Positions 18,484 through 27,240 of a stretch of 64,000 bases of DNA are shown here, piece by piece. The notes under the pieces are model-generated. The model made no database searches. It saw only the letters and a program-made list of their open reading frames with translations, and was not told the DNA's origin. Position 1 is the stretch's first letter, and each line of letters starts with the position of its first letter. Both the position numbers and the translations under genes were made by a program. The DNA comes from Gammaproteobacteria bacterium (GTDB taxonomy: Bacteria; Pseudomonadota; Gammaproteobacteria; SZUA-152), in the NCBI GenBank assembly GCA_032250735.1, contig JAVVEP010000007.1, positions 62,001 through 126,000 of the forward strand, written 5' to 3'.

Positions 18484-19716
18484 GTGAATATTAGTTCAAA
18501 GGGTTTGGCGGTAGCCGTACTGGCCGTCGGTGGCTTGGTGATTGCGGCCTACAATTTTGGTAACAAGCAGGCAGATACAACAACCACTACAACGACTACG
18601 GCCGGTCCGATTACCCAGGGGCAGATGCCGCCGAATCATCCGAGCATGGAGGGTGCGCCCGCGGTCGATCTGCTGCCGGGGCAGCAGGAAAATACCGCCA
18701 AATTCGCGCATTTCCGTGTGGGGCAGCGAAATGTCAAGGGTATGCTGGCGGATGGCAACGAAGTCTGGGTGGGCACCTCCGGCGGCGTGATTCGCTATGA
18801 TCTGCAGACCAATGACTACAAGTTGTATGACGTGAAAAACAGCAGCCTGATTTCAAACGGCGTGTTTCATGTGAGCAAGATTCGCGGAAAGATTATGGTA
18901 GGTACCTACGGTGGCGGTTTGTCCGTCTACACGCCGGAAACAGATCAGTGGCAGAATTATAATATTCCGGATGGCCTGGCTGACCAGTTTGTCTATGACA
19001 TTGCCGAGGCAGAAAACGGCGATTACTGGATCGCAACCTGGTCGGGTGTCAATCGTGTACCGAACGGTAATTTCGCGGATACCGCTAAATGGGAGACCTT
19101 TACGGTTGAGAATACCCAGGGTGGTCTGCCGAATGACTGGGTCTATGGTGTAGAAGTAGGTAAGAATGGTGATATCTGGTTTGCCACCGAAGGCGGCCTG
19201 GCGCTCTACCGGGATAACAAATGGACTAACTGGAAACATGCGGATGGCCTGGGCGCACCTTATGAAAAGGTGAAAGATGATATCGCCTTTAGTAACGATC
19301 CGGCCAAGTCATCCAAACATCATGCGCAGCAAAAGGCGGAGCAGGGTCTGGGTGATATCAAGGTCGGTTACAACCCGAATTATATTGTCTCCATGGTGGT
19401 CGATGAGGATGGGGCTGTCTGGTGTGGTACCTGGGGCGCGGGTCTGTCGCGTTTTGATGGTAACAGCTGGAAGACCTACACCGTGAAAGAGGGGTTGCCG
19501 GGCAATCATGTATTCATGCTGAGCAAGAAGGCCGGTGGGGATATGTGGATTGGCACTGATAAGGGTCTGGCGCGCCCCACAGCCAACGGTTTTGCGGTGA
19601 TGACCAAGGCAGATGGCCTGTTTGCGGACAATGTGTTTTCACTGGCCGAGGCCACCGACGGAAGTCTGTGGGTCGGTAGCTTTGGTGGTGTGGCGAGAAT
19701 TGTTGATTACAATTAA
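18484..19716 (+). CDS. Seven-bladed propeller protein, paralogue of the upstream gene
   Basis: 410 residues from a GTG at 18484, with TTGGAGG about 6 nt upstream; an in-frame TTG at 18472 would include the ribosome site and is rejected. An N-terminal hydrophobic segment (LAVAVLAVGGLVIAAYNFG) without a lipobox cysteine is followed by a threonine-rich linker. Seven W-x-G-T-like cores again (VWVGT, IMVGT, YWIAT, IWFAT, VWCGT, MWIGT, LWVGS). The paralogue at 17136-18308 is close enough to suggest tandem duplication. Probably membrane-anchored in the periplasm. Partner unknown. Confidence 0.83.
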   Translation: MNISSKGLAVAVLAVGGLVIAAYNFGNKQADTTTTTTTTAGPITQGQMPPNHPSMEGAPAVDLLPGQQENTAKFAHFRVGQRNVKGMLADGNEVWVGTSGGVIRYDLQTNDYKLYDVKNSSLISNGVFHVSKIRGKIMVGTYGGGLSVYTPETDQWQNYNIPDGLADQFVYDIAEAENGDYWIATWSGVNRVPNGNFADTAKWETFTVENTQGGLPNDWVYGVEVGKNGDIWFATEGGLALYRDNKWTNWKHADGLGAPYEKVKDDIAFSNDPAKSSKHHAQQKAEQGLGDIKVGYNPNYIVSMVVDEDGAVWCGTWGAGLSRFDGNSWKTYTVKEGLPGNHVFMLSKKAGGDMWIGTDKGLARPTANGFAVMTKADGLFADNVFSLAEATDGSLWVGSFGGVARIVDYN

Positions 19717-19802
19717 GGGTGGCATGCGGGTCGGGTGAATTCCGATTATCATGGTCTGATTTGTATTTTTGATCGTTGCGTTGTAATCCTTGTTAAGACA
19801 AT

Positions 19803-19838
19803 AAGCCCTGCCTGGCGTGAATCCGGCAGGGCTTTTTT
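19803..19838 (+). terminator. Rho-independent terminator after the second propeller
   Basis: A perfect 10-bp stem (AAGCCCTGCC/GGCAGGGCTT) with a 12-nt loop runs into six T residues. It separates the ccm-propeller operon from the Kelch gene. Confidence 0.9.
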
Positions 19839-19872
19839 GTAAAGGCTGATTGAATTATCTGGGGTGGATGAG

Positions 19873-21249
19873 ATGAAGGGCTTTACTGGCAAAACAATAC
19901 AGATCGCGACATTTATCGTCAGCGTTGTGTTTCTGATGGCGTGCTCACCATCGGATGAAAATGCACCTGCACAGAACGTCGCAGCAACCCCGGCGCAGAT
20001 ATGGATTGCCGGCTGGAAAGAAACCAGTGCACTGAACGTGGCACGTGCCGGTGCGGCAATGGTGGTGAATAATGATTTCATTTATATGATTGGCGGTGTG
20101 GATGGCCGGCAATTCTTGCGTAGCAGTGAATACGCACCGATCCTGCCCGATGGCCGCATTGGCGAATGGCAGACGGGGCCGCGTCTGGTGGAGGAGCGCG
20201 GTTTTACCGAAGCGGTGGTGAATAATGGTTATGTCTACGTGGTTGGCGGCGGCAACGGGCCTAATGGTAAAAATCTGTTAACCACCGTCGAGCGCGCCAG
20301 GATTAATCCCGACGGCAGTCTTGGCCCGTGGCGGCAGGAAGGCCAGCGAACGGTGTTACCGCGCCGTTGCACCAAGCTGAGTCTGGTGGGTGACTATGTA
20401 TATTCCTTTGGTGGTTTCGGCGGCACCCTGCTCGACAGTGTAGAGTTCGCCAAAATTGCAGAGGATGGCAGTCTTGGTGCCTGGACGATGGCCAGTGATG
20501 CGATGACCCTGCCGCGTTACGTAAACAGTGTGAAATCGACCGATGGCATGACGTTCGTGATCGGTGGCCACGATCAGGACAAGGGTGTTGGAATTGCGGA
20601 TGTTGAATGGGCCAGGCCTCAGCAAAATGGCGATATCCGTGGCTGGGAGAAAACGCAGCCGCTGAATACGGGCCGCTATGGATTGGCCTCGGCCAAACAG
20701 GGGCAGACCATTTATGCCCTGGGTGGATTAACGGGGCTGGAATATCTGCGCAGTATCGAAAAAACACAAGTGTTGCCGGACGGTGGTCTGGCGCCGTGGC
20801 AGGAAACGACGCTAATGAGTGTGCCCCGTGCGACCTTTAGCGCGCTGACGCATAAGGGGTATTTTTACGTGCTGGGCGGGACGAATCGCGATGGCTATTT
20901 ACGCAGCGTGGAATACGCCGCCATCAATGAACAGGGCGATCTGGGTTTTATGGGCACGCAACAGGAGTCCGAGCAGTATCAGGCGCAACTTGAGGCAAAG
21001 CAGAAAAATGCGCCGGCACTTCCCAATCAGGGTGTGGTAAAGCAGTTGCTACACACCGAAATGTATAGCTATCTGGAAGTCTTGAGTCAGGGCGAGCGGG
21101 TGTGGATTGCCGGCCCAAAGACCGACTTGCCGGTGGGTACAGCCATTCGCTACAGCAAGGGTGTGTACATGACCAACTTTTACAGCAAAGAGCTTCAGCG
21201 GCCTTTTCCTGCGGTGACCTTTGTGAGTCGCATCGAACCGGTGCAGTAG
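19873..21249 (+). CDS. Kelch-propeller lipoprotein with C-terminal NrfJ-like domain
   Basis: 458 residues from the ATG at 19873; a GTG 9 nt upstream is possible. The lipobox MAC follows FIVSVVFL. Residues about 40-360 hold Kelch-like repeats (for example IYMIGGVDG, VYVVGGGNG, YVLGGTNRD), each with a 'LPDGxxGxW' connector. The C-terminal part (about 375-455) departs from this: HTEMYSYLEV, ERVWIAGP, LPVGTAIRY and VYMTNFYSKELQRPF follow the pattern of NrfJ-like small domains found with c-type cytochrome systems (recognised by pattern, not by search). It is thus a fusion of a propeller and a cytochrome-associated domain, and convergent with the pentahaem cytochrome gene. Confidence 0.8.
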   Translation: MKGFTGKTIQIATFIVSVVFLMACSPSDENAPAQNVAATPAQIWIAGWKETSALNVARAGAAMVVNNDFIYMIGGVDGRQFLRSSEYAPILPDGRIGEWQTGPRLVEERGFTEAVVNNGYVYVVGGGNGPNGKNLLTTVERARINPDGSLGPWRQEGQRTVLPRRCTKLSLVGDYVYSFGGFGGTLLDSVEFAKIAEDGSLGAWTMASDAMTLPRYVNSVKSTDGMTFVIGGHDQDKGVGIADVEWARPQQNGDIRGWEKTQPLNTGRYGLASAKQGQTIYALGGLTGLEYLRSIEKTQVLPDGGLAPWQETTLMSVPRATFSALTHKGYFYVLGGTNRDGYLRSVEYAAINEQGDLGFMGTQQESEQYQAQLEAKQKNAPALPNQGVVKQLLHTEMYSYLEVLSQGERVWIAGPKTDLPVGTAIRYSKGVYMTNFYSKELQRPFPAVTFVSRIEPVQ

Positions 21250-21389
21250 CGCCGGCGTTTGGGCCGATGTCATGCCGGAGATTGCGGGTTTTAGCTCGCA
21301 GGCGGGTCGCTTGTTGTGCATCAGCGCGGCCTGTCATCAGTCATTCGGCGATGGCCGGGCGGGGATATGCGGGCGAGATTGTAGGCGAT

Positions 21390-21427
21390 AAAAAAGGCCT
21401 CGCGGTTGACTACCGGAGGCCTTTTTT
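21390..21427. terminator. Bidirectional terminator between convergent genes
   Basis: A-run, stem GGCCTC/GAGGCC with a short loop, then T-run: AAAAAAGGCCTC at 21390-21401 pairs with GAGGCCTTTTTT at 21416-21427. It can end transcripts from the Kelch gene (+) and, read on the other strand, from the cytochrome operon (-). Confidence 0.9.
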
Positions 21428-21478
21428 ATGTTCGCCCTTTGGAGGCAAGAATCGTTCAGTAAGTCTCGTGCCTGTCTA

Positions 21479-22453
21479 CTACTTGGCGTGACAGGTCAGA
21501 CACAGCGCACTGGGCCCTGCGCTGACGATGCCGCTAGTACCCTCATGGGTTCCCGCGATACCGTTATTCACCCGCAGAAAGCTGGGATTGAAGCGGGTGC
21601 CGGCACCATTGGATGGGATGCCGTGCGGGTCATGACAGGAGGCGCATTCAACCTCTGGGCCATCACCGGTGTCGTAGAGCCGCACCTCATTTTTGTCGGC
21701 GTGGTTATTACCGTTGCCGTCAAAGAATGACATCCTGCCAGGGATAACCACATTTGGCTCGTTGAAGTCGGTATCCGTTCCGAAACTGACGGGGTACTGC
21801 ACACCGATCGGATGGTCGTTGCGCAGGTCGGTGCCCAGCATAAAGGCACTGTAATCCGGGGCGCCGAAGGGGTTGCCTGCGGTGTGGCAAAAGGCACAGC
21901 CTGAATTGGTGCTGCCGAGTTCGGGGCCAAGGGCGAAGTGATCACCGCTGGGTCCGGTGCCGGCGCCGGATGCCGCCCAGGTGTTCAGGAAGTCCATGTT
22001 CGATGTGCCGACCTGGTTGTTAGCGCCGCCACCAATAGGGCTCAGGCCGGAGCCGGGCATGTTGAGCACGGAGTCGATGGCGATAGTCCCGTCATGGCAT
22101 GACAGGCAGGTCAATGAATTTGGGCCGGGCAGACCGATGGGACGCATCAGGGTCGTCGGCTTGTCGTAGATGGTGTAATTGCCCGGATTTATGGTGCGGT
22201 TCCACAGCGGGGCCTGGATCTGTTTGTTGCCACCGTGTGGTGTATGGCAGTAGACGCAGATCGCACCGTAGTTGTTGCGGGCCAGATCCATGACCGAGCC
22301 GAGCGTGCTGTATGACACAGTAAGATTGTGGCGCGTATTGGCGATGCTGCCGATAGCGGATGCCTGTGAGGTGGGATCCCAGCCATCCGCCAGTGCCACT
22401 GTCCCTATGCTGAAAAGGCTCATGCCAAGGGCGAGTCTTGTAGTTGTTTTCAT
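21479..22453 (-). CDS. Pentahaem c-type cytochrome
   Basis: 324 residues from the ATG at 22453, which gives a compact signal peptide (MKTTTRLALGMSLF then ALA); an ATG five codons upstream is an alternative. Five haem sites: CVYCH, CLSCH, CAFCH, CASCH and CLTCH, the last three residues from the end (CHAK). CVYCHTPHGG, CLSCHDGT and LGTDLRNDHPI are shared in order with the cytochrome at 23735-24550, so the two are paralogues of the doubled-CxxCH family. Periplasmic electron carrier. It is the last gene of a minus-strand unit, 184 nt after the NHL protein. Confidence 0.93.
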   Translation of the reverse strand: MKTTTRLALGMSLFSIGTVALADGWDPTSQASAIGSIANTRHNLTVSYSTLGSVMDLARNNYGAICVYCHTPHGGNKQIQAPLWNRTINPGNYTIYDKPTTLMRPIGLPGPNSLTCLSCHDGTIAIDSVLNMPGSGLSPIGGGANNQVGTSNMDFLNTWAASGAGTGPSGDHFALGPELGSTNSGCAFCHTAGNPFGAPDYSAFMLGTDLRNDHPIGVQYPVSFGTDTDFNEPNVVIPGRMSFFDGNGNNHADKNEVRLYDTGDGPEVECASCHDPHGIPSNGAGTRFNPSFLRVNNGIAGTHEGTSGIVSAGPSALCLTCHAK

Positions 22454-22637
22454 AGTCAAACCCAGCATCCTTTCAAAATGTGTAAGTAATCACCGTCGAT
22501 CAATCCAGGCATTATTTTAGTCGTTTATCGGCACTGAAATCGGGTCTGTTCCACACTTTGTGTGATCAGTGTATGTCAGTACCGCATAAGCTGTCTTTAT
22601 AGCATGAGCCCACCGTGGCATGCAATCAGGGATGTTG

Positions 22638-23759
22638 CTAGCTCTTGGGCTTACGCAGATGTTCGCCACCCAGATAGCCACCATCCTTTTCAATCCCTGC
22701 GGGCCTGAAAACGTCCACCTTGCGATGGAATTGATCCACCATGTAGACACGTCCATCTTCATCCACGTCGATGCCCGCCGGCAACATGTACAGGCCAGGG
22801 TAGGGCTGCTGGCCGCGTTGGCCGATGAACATGAGCAATTCGGCCTTGTCATTGAAAATCTGGAAGTTGCCAAAGGCGGAGTCGACGACATAGATATTCC
22901 CTTCGGCATCGGTCGCTATACCCTTGGGACGTGCAAAATTCCCCACCTTGCGGCCGACGGTGCCAAAGCTGAATTTGTGGTCACCATCGGGGGTAAAGGC
23001 CTGCACACGGAAGTTGCCGCTGTCGGTAACATAAACGGTGCCGTCATCGGCGGTTGTGACCTGTAATGCGAGGTTGAACTCTCCATCTTCACGGCCGCGG
23101 GTGCCCACAGTCTTTTCCAGTTCGCCGGTTTTTGCATTGAAAATATAGAGGTGGTGTTCCTGGGTCGTAACGCCGCCCGTATCGATGACATAGGCACGCA
23201 GGCCATCCGGGCTTACGGCCACACCGGAGGGACGGCTCAAAATGCTGCGATCGCCAAAGGCGCGCAGGAATTCCCCATCCGCATTGAATACCACAATCCG
23301 CTTGGCCGAGTTGTCAGCAACGAAGATCTCGCCTTCTTTACTGACCTCGATGCCGATAGGCTTGGCAAGCGCGCCAGGGCCTTCGGTGCCGAATATCTTG
23401 AAATCTTTGCCGGGCACATCAAACATCAGCACGCCACGTTTAACCGTGTCAGTAACATAGATGCGGCCCTTATAAACGGCGACGCCATAAGGTTTGCCGA
23501 GACCGGTAGCGGTACCCACTGAGCCGGTGGCGAAAAGCTTCAGTTTGTCTGAGCCGGTTATCTCTTTCACATCGAAGCTGCTGCGGATCGTGCGCTCAAA
23601 AATGAAACGGGCGGGCTCGGGCGGTGGTGGGTAGACTAGGATATTTTCCTCGTGTCGGACCTCTTCACCGCCACAACCGACGAGTAGAAGGGTCGTGGCC
23701 AGTCCAAGCCAGATGAGTTTGCTAGTTGTTGTTTTTATTTTGCGTGGCAGGTGAAACAT
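22638..23759 (-). CDS. Six-bladed NHL-propeller lipoprotein
   Basis: 373 residues. The signal ends in the lipobox LVGC (about residues 26-29). A proline-rich linker (YPPPPEPARF) is followed by six NHL units with the core 'P-x-G-I/V-x-V-x-x-x-G-x-I-Y-V-x-D' (for example GRIYVTDTVKRGV, GEIFVADNSAKRI, GTVYVTDSGNFRV, GNIYVVDSAFGNF, GRVYMVDQFHRKV). Its start lies inside the end of the upstream pentahaem cytochrome gene (25-nt overlap), so the two are translationally coupled. NHL propellers between multihaem cytochromes suggest a protein-binding scaffold of an envelope electron-transfer complex (inference). Confidence 0.88.
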   Translation of the reverse strand: MFHLPRKIKTTTSKLIWLGLATTLLLVGCGGEEVRHEENILVYPPPPEPARFIFERTIRSSFDVKEITGSDKLKLFATGSVGTATGLGKPYGVAVYKGRIYVTDTVKRGVLMFDVPGKDFKIFGTEGPGALAKPIGIEVSKEGEIFVADNSAKRIVVFNADGEFLRAFGDRSILSRPSGVAVSPDGLRAYVIDTGGVTTQEHHLYIFNAKTGELEKTVGTRGREDGEFNLALQVTTADDGTVYVTDSGNFRVQAFTPDGDHKFSFGTVGRKVGNFARPKGIATDAEGNIYVVDSAFGNFQIFNDKAELLMFIGQRGQQPYPGLYMLPAGIDVDEDGRVYMVDQFHRKVDVFRPAGIEKDGGYLGGEHLRKPKS

Positions 23760-24550
23760 AAGACCTCAGCGTTAGCGCGTAGCAGCAGTTCCCGTGAAGG
23801 GTCATGCACGTTGTGGCAAGTCATGCATTCTACTTGGCCATTATATAATTTGACACCATTATCAAAGCCGTTCGGATTGTCAACGGGATGGAAGTCGTCA
23901 TCTTCAAAGCCGAGTCCGGCATAGCGCATCGAGATGGGATGATCATTTTGCAGGTCGGTGCCCAGCATTTTTACGGTGATGTCATGGGCCACATCGCCAT
24001 TATGACATTTGCCGCAGCTCTCGATATTGTCTTCCGGATTGATGCGCATGTGCATGGCATCATCAGCGGCGGGGTCAAAGGTGGCGGGTTTGAAGACCAC
24101 CATGTCCACGGCCATGGTGCCATCGTGACAGGAGAGGCACAGCATGCTGATCGGGTTCGGGCCGCTGGTCTTGTTGTCCAGGGTGACGCTGTCGTAGAGA
24201 TTATAATTGCTTAGTGCAGGCACGTAACGGTTCCAGCCATCGATGCCGCCAAAGTCTGCAGGCTCGGAACCGCCGGCTTCCGGGGGGATGTGACAATAGA
24301 CGCAGGAATAACCGTAATCGGAAAAGGCAACGCCGGCCATGGCGACCACGCCGGCACGATCATTGAGCCCGGTAAAATCGTGTTTCGATCCCAGAATCGG
24401 ATCGTCTGCACCGAGTACCGGGTCGCCGACAATGGCCTCCGCCGCAGCATAGGTGGCCCAGGCCAGCCCCAGCAACAGCAGGGTGAGGGCCATATAGTAG
24501 GTATGTGATCGACCTTTCGGCGAGGGAGGAGTATTTCGTTGCGACATCAT
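23735..24550 (-). CDS. Pentahaem c-type cytochrome
   Basis: 271 residues. The start at 24550 (or the adjacent ATG at 24547) is preferred because AAAAGG lies just upstream; longer in-frame starts add an unlikely leader. A signal/anchor segment (YMALTLLLLGLAWATYAAAEA) is followed by five haem sites: CVYCH, CLSCH, CGKCH, CMTCH and CFTCH, the last again at the very end (CHAK). GTDLQNDHPI sits between sites 3 and 4. It is a paralogue of the protein at 21479-22453 and first gene of the minus-strand unit. Confidence 0.92.
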   Translation of the reverse strand: MMSQRNTPPSPKGRSHTYYMALTLLLLGLAWATYAAAEAIVGDPVLGADDPILGSKHDFTGLNDRAGVVAMAGVAFSDYGYSCVYCHIPPEAGGSEPADFGGIDGWNRYVPALSNYNLYDSVTLDNKTSGPNPISMLCLSCHDGTMAVDMVVFKPATFDPAADDAMHMRINPEDNIESCGKCHNGDVAHDITVKMLGTDLQNDHPISMRYAGLGFEDDDFHPVDNPNGFDNGVKLYNGQVECMTCHNVHDPSRELLLRANAEVLCFTCHAK

Positions 24551-24855
24551 TGCGCCTTTTACCGTCTGTGGCAGTATGTTCAAGCCAATCTTCTGTAACA
24601 TCTTTTGTAACAATAGCGGACACAAATCCGTTTTTTGAATGCCCAAAAAGAGTTGATAAATCCGGGCATTAACGTCGCTATTAGCTGACTATACGTGAGG
24701 TTTAGAGTAGCGCAAAAGCCCTGTTTACGCCACAATCGGCGCGCTTTATCATGGATAGGCATATAATTACTATTTTGTGCCGGGCCGTTATGGCGGGTTG
24801 TCGCAGGATTCGGGTCAAATTGATCGGATGTACAGGTTTAAGGATGTTCAAAGTG
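24551..24855. promoter_or_regulatory. Divergent intergenic region between two cytochrome operons
   Basis: About 305 bp between divergent starts must hold promoters for both units. On the plus strand TATAAT at 24762-24767 matches a sigma70 -10 box, but no good -35 is at the right distance. No repeat or RNA gene seen. Confidence 0.4.
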
Positions 24856-26097
24856 ATGAAAAATCGTGTTGTTTTAGGCCTCGGCGGGCTGTTATTGGCG
24901 GGTTTTCTGGGCGGGGCCGGCACCGTGGCGGCGGCAGAGGCCGAAATGGATAAAAAGACCCTGGCGGCGATCTATCTGAAAAACTGCTCCATTTGCCATG
25001 GGGACAACGGGGATGCCAACACCCGGGCCCGTTCGGGCATGTTCCCTAAACCGCGTGATTTCACCACGGCCGAGGCAGCGATCGAGTTGACCCGTGAACG
25101 CATGATTAAATCGGTGACCGAGGGGCGTCCCGGTACGGCCATGGTGGGGCACAAGGGTCGTCTGTCACCCGAGCAGATCGAGGGTCTGGTGGACTATATC
25201 CGCGCCAACTTTATGCAGGTGGCCACGGCCGCAGTGGATCAGCCACCCGCGGCCGTGAGCGTGGGAGAAAAGGTGTACACCCAGAATTGTGCGGTCTGTC
25301 ATGGCGACAAGGGCAATACCGCCTTCTGGGCCCAAAACGGACTGAACCCGCCGCCCCGGGACTTTACCGCGCCCGAATCACTGAGCGTATTAACGCGCAG
25401 TCGCATGCTGGACTCGGTCACGAATGGCCGTCCCGGCACCGGCATGATGCCCTTCAAGTCGCGCCTGACGGGCGATGAAATCAGCGCGGTGGTGGGTTAT
25501 ATCCGCTTCAAGTTTATGGGCGTGGATCCGGGGGAGGATTCCGGTGCCGCACCCTTGGCCCTGGTGAAGTCGGTCGACAAGCCTGTCGCCGAGCCGGTTG
25601 AGTCGACGTCGCCTATGGCCGGTATCCCTGGCGTGGATGCCCCGCTGTCATCGGCGCGGCCGGCCACCTCCGATGCCAATGCACAGGCGCCGGTTGGCGG
25701 CCTGCCTGGCGCGCCGAGTGGGCATAGCATGGAGGCGGACATGTCCCTGCCGGTACCCAACGGCCTGAAGGGTGATCTGGCCTGGGCGCGCACATTTTAT
25801 ATGAGCAACTGTTTCGTCTGTCACGGGGTCACCGGCCAGGGTGATGGCCCGCGGGCCTATTTTAATATTCCACGACCGCGCAATTTCACCAGCGAGGCCG
25901 CCCGACAGGTGCTCAATCGGCCGCGCATTTTTGACAGCATCACCAAGGGGCGTGTCGCTACCGTAATGCCGGCCTGGGGCAAGGTGCTGACGGAACAGCA
26001 GATCGCCGGGCTCACCGAGTTTGTGTTTCAGACCTTCATCCGGCCCAGTGAGGCGGCGACGGCCCCCAGCCCAGCGGACAAAAAAAAAGCGCCGTAA
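24856..26097 (+). CDS. Trihaem c-type cytochrome ending at an A9 run
   Basis: 413 residues from the ATG at 24856 (signal peptide VVLGLGGLLLAGFLGG, cleavage near AAA-EA). Three cytochrome c domains: CSICH at about residue 44, CAVCH at 145 and CFVCH at 319. Each is followed by PRDF/PRNF and a 'RMxxSVTxGRPGTxM' segment that probably provides the Met ligand. A Pro/Ala-rich linker separates domains 2 and 3. The reading frame ends in DKKKAP after a run of nine A (26080-26088). One extra A would carry translation past the stop into the open frame downstream, which holds three more haem sites of the same style (next entry). Confidence 0.9.
   Translation: MKNRVVLGLGGLLLAGFLGGAGTVAAAEAEMDKKTLAAIYLKNCSICHGDNGDANTRARSGMFPKPRDFTTAEAAIELTRERMIKSVTEGRPGTAMVGHKGRLSPEQIEGLVDYIRANFMQVATAAVDQPPAAVSVGEKVYTQNCAVCHGDKGNTAFWAQNGLNPPPRDFTAPESLSVLTRSRMLDSVTNGRPGTGMMPFKSRLTGDEISAVVGYIRFKFMGVDPGEDSGAAPLALVKSVDKPVAEPVESTSPMAGIPGVDAPLSSARPATSDANAQAPVGGLPGAPSGHSMEADMSLPVPNGLKGDLAWARTFYMSNCFVCHGVTGQGDGPRAYFNIPRPRNFTSEAARQVLNRPRIFDSITKGRVATVMPAWGKVLTEQQIAGLTEFVFQTFIRPSEAATAPSPADKKKAP
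26080..26088 (+). other. A9 run, possible slippage or frameshift site
   Basis: Nine A residues lie in the lysine codons just before the trihaem stop. With ten A the frame continues as DKKKSAVITEPL into the downstream ORF without a stop. A9 tracts are known to promote transcriptional slippage in bacteria. A sequencing indel or a recent frameshift mutation would look the same. Confidence 0.5.
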
Positions 26098-27125
26098 TCA
26101 CTGAGCCCTTATCGTCCTCGAATGTCCGGCATGAAAAAGACCGGCACGAAAAAGGACGGGGCATCTACAACTTCCGTTGTTATTTCTGCCACGGTTATTC
26201 GGGAGATGCCAAAACCCTGGCGGCGACCTATCTGACCCCCCGTCCGCGGAGCTTTATCGCCACCGGGATTGCTGACCTGAGTCGCGAGGCGATGATAACG
26301 GCGGTCACCGAGGGGCGTGCCGGTACGGCCATGCAGGGCTTTGCCAACACGATTACGGCAGAGGATATTGAGCTGGTGGTGGATTTCGTGCGCGAGGAGT
26401 TCATGCGCAACAAGGCCGCAAACACCGCCTACCACACCCCCGAAAACGGCTGGCCCAATCATCGGCAATACGCCCCCGCCTTTCCCTTTGCCCTGGGCGA
26501 ACTGGCCATCGATCAGCCCGCCGCTCAACTCACGCCGGAGCAGCTGCTGGGGCGGCGTATCTTCATGCAGAGTTGTGTGACCTGCCATGATCGTGGTCGC
26601 GTCGAAGACGAAGGGGCGATCTGGGATCCGCGCCCGGTATCCTATCCGCGTAATCAATACTCGCATCGCCAGGATGAAACGCCCACGGCAGGTGAGAATG
26701 GGGGCCTGAGTCCAGGCCGTGGGGATGATGCGAAAACCGATACTGTCAGCAGTGCCAGCCCCTACGCGCGTCACGAAACACCTCCCGTGCTACAGAATCC
26801 AACCGCAGCGGAAACCGAGGGTGAGGCCCTGTTCCAGAAAAATTGCGCCTTTTGCCATGCCCCGGATGGCACCGGCAAAAACTGGATTGGCAGTTTTCTC
26901 GAACCCCATCCGCGCAATCTTACCGACCCTGAAAATATGCGTGACATGAGCGCCGAACGGCTGCGCGAGGTGATCCGCAATGGCCTGCCTAACACTACCA
27001 TGTCGGCCTGGAAATCGGTGCTCAACGAGGCGCAAATCGACAGCCTCGTTGCCTACATCCATAAGGCCTTTCACCCCCTTAAGGGAATCGATGTTCAGAG
27101 GCTTGACAGCGGAACGGCCAAGTAA
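26082..27125 (+). CDS. Trihaem cytochrome c segment without its own start codon
   Basis: The frame is open from 26052 to the stop at 27125. No ATG, GTG or TTG occurs in it before 26292, yet the first haem site CYFCH lies earlier, at 26178-26192 (context IYNFRCYFCHGYSGDAK). Starting at 26292 would cut that domain. Further haem sites are CVTCH (26574) and CAFCH (26844), each with the 'PRPRSF/PRNL ... TxGRAGTAM / NGLPNTTM' pattern of the upstream trihaem protein. There is also no signal peptide, so on its own the product could not be exported. The simplest reading is one hexahaem protein broken by a one-base deficit in the A9 run. A start in another frame (ATG 26122 or 26131) would instead need an extra G in the run at 26157-26160. 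Confidence 0.75.
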   Translation, partial: KKSAVITEPLSSSNVRHEKDRHEKGRGIYNFRCYFCHGYSGDAKTLAATYLTPRPRSFIATGIADLSREAMITAVTEGRAGTAMQGFANTITAEDIELVVDFVREEFMRNKAANTAYHTPENGWPNHRQYAPAFPFALGELAIDQPAAQLTPEQLLGRRIFMQSCVTCHDRGRVEDEGAIWDPRPVSYPRNQYSHRQDETPTAGENGGLSPGRGDDAKTDTVSSASPYARHETPPVLQNPTAAETEGEALFQKNCAFCHAPDGTGKNWIGSFLEPHPRNLTDPENMRDMSAERLREVIRNGLPNTTMSAWKSVLNEAQIDSLVAYIHKAFHPLKGIDVQRLDSGTAK

Positions 27126-27240
27126 GATAGTCAGTCTGTCGGTTTTTCGACAGTGATGGACATATAACAATATAAGTCGTTCATTATATTCACTTAACTT
27201 TTTTTGTTAAGTCGTTTTGACAGTCATTAGGAGGAAGGTA

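Noticed and set aside
26122-26232. ATG at 26122 as start in another frame
   Set aside because: That frame stops at about 26232 and would need an extra G in the run near 26157 to reach CYFCH; the product would still lack a signal peptide. Kept only as an alternative explanation.
26292-27125. Use of the ATG at 26292 as start of the second trihaem unit
   Set aside because: It would remove the conserved CYFCH domain just upstream in the same frame and give a protein without export signal.
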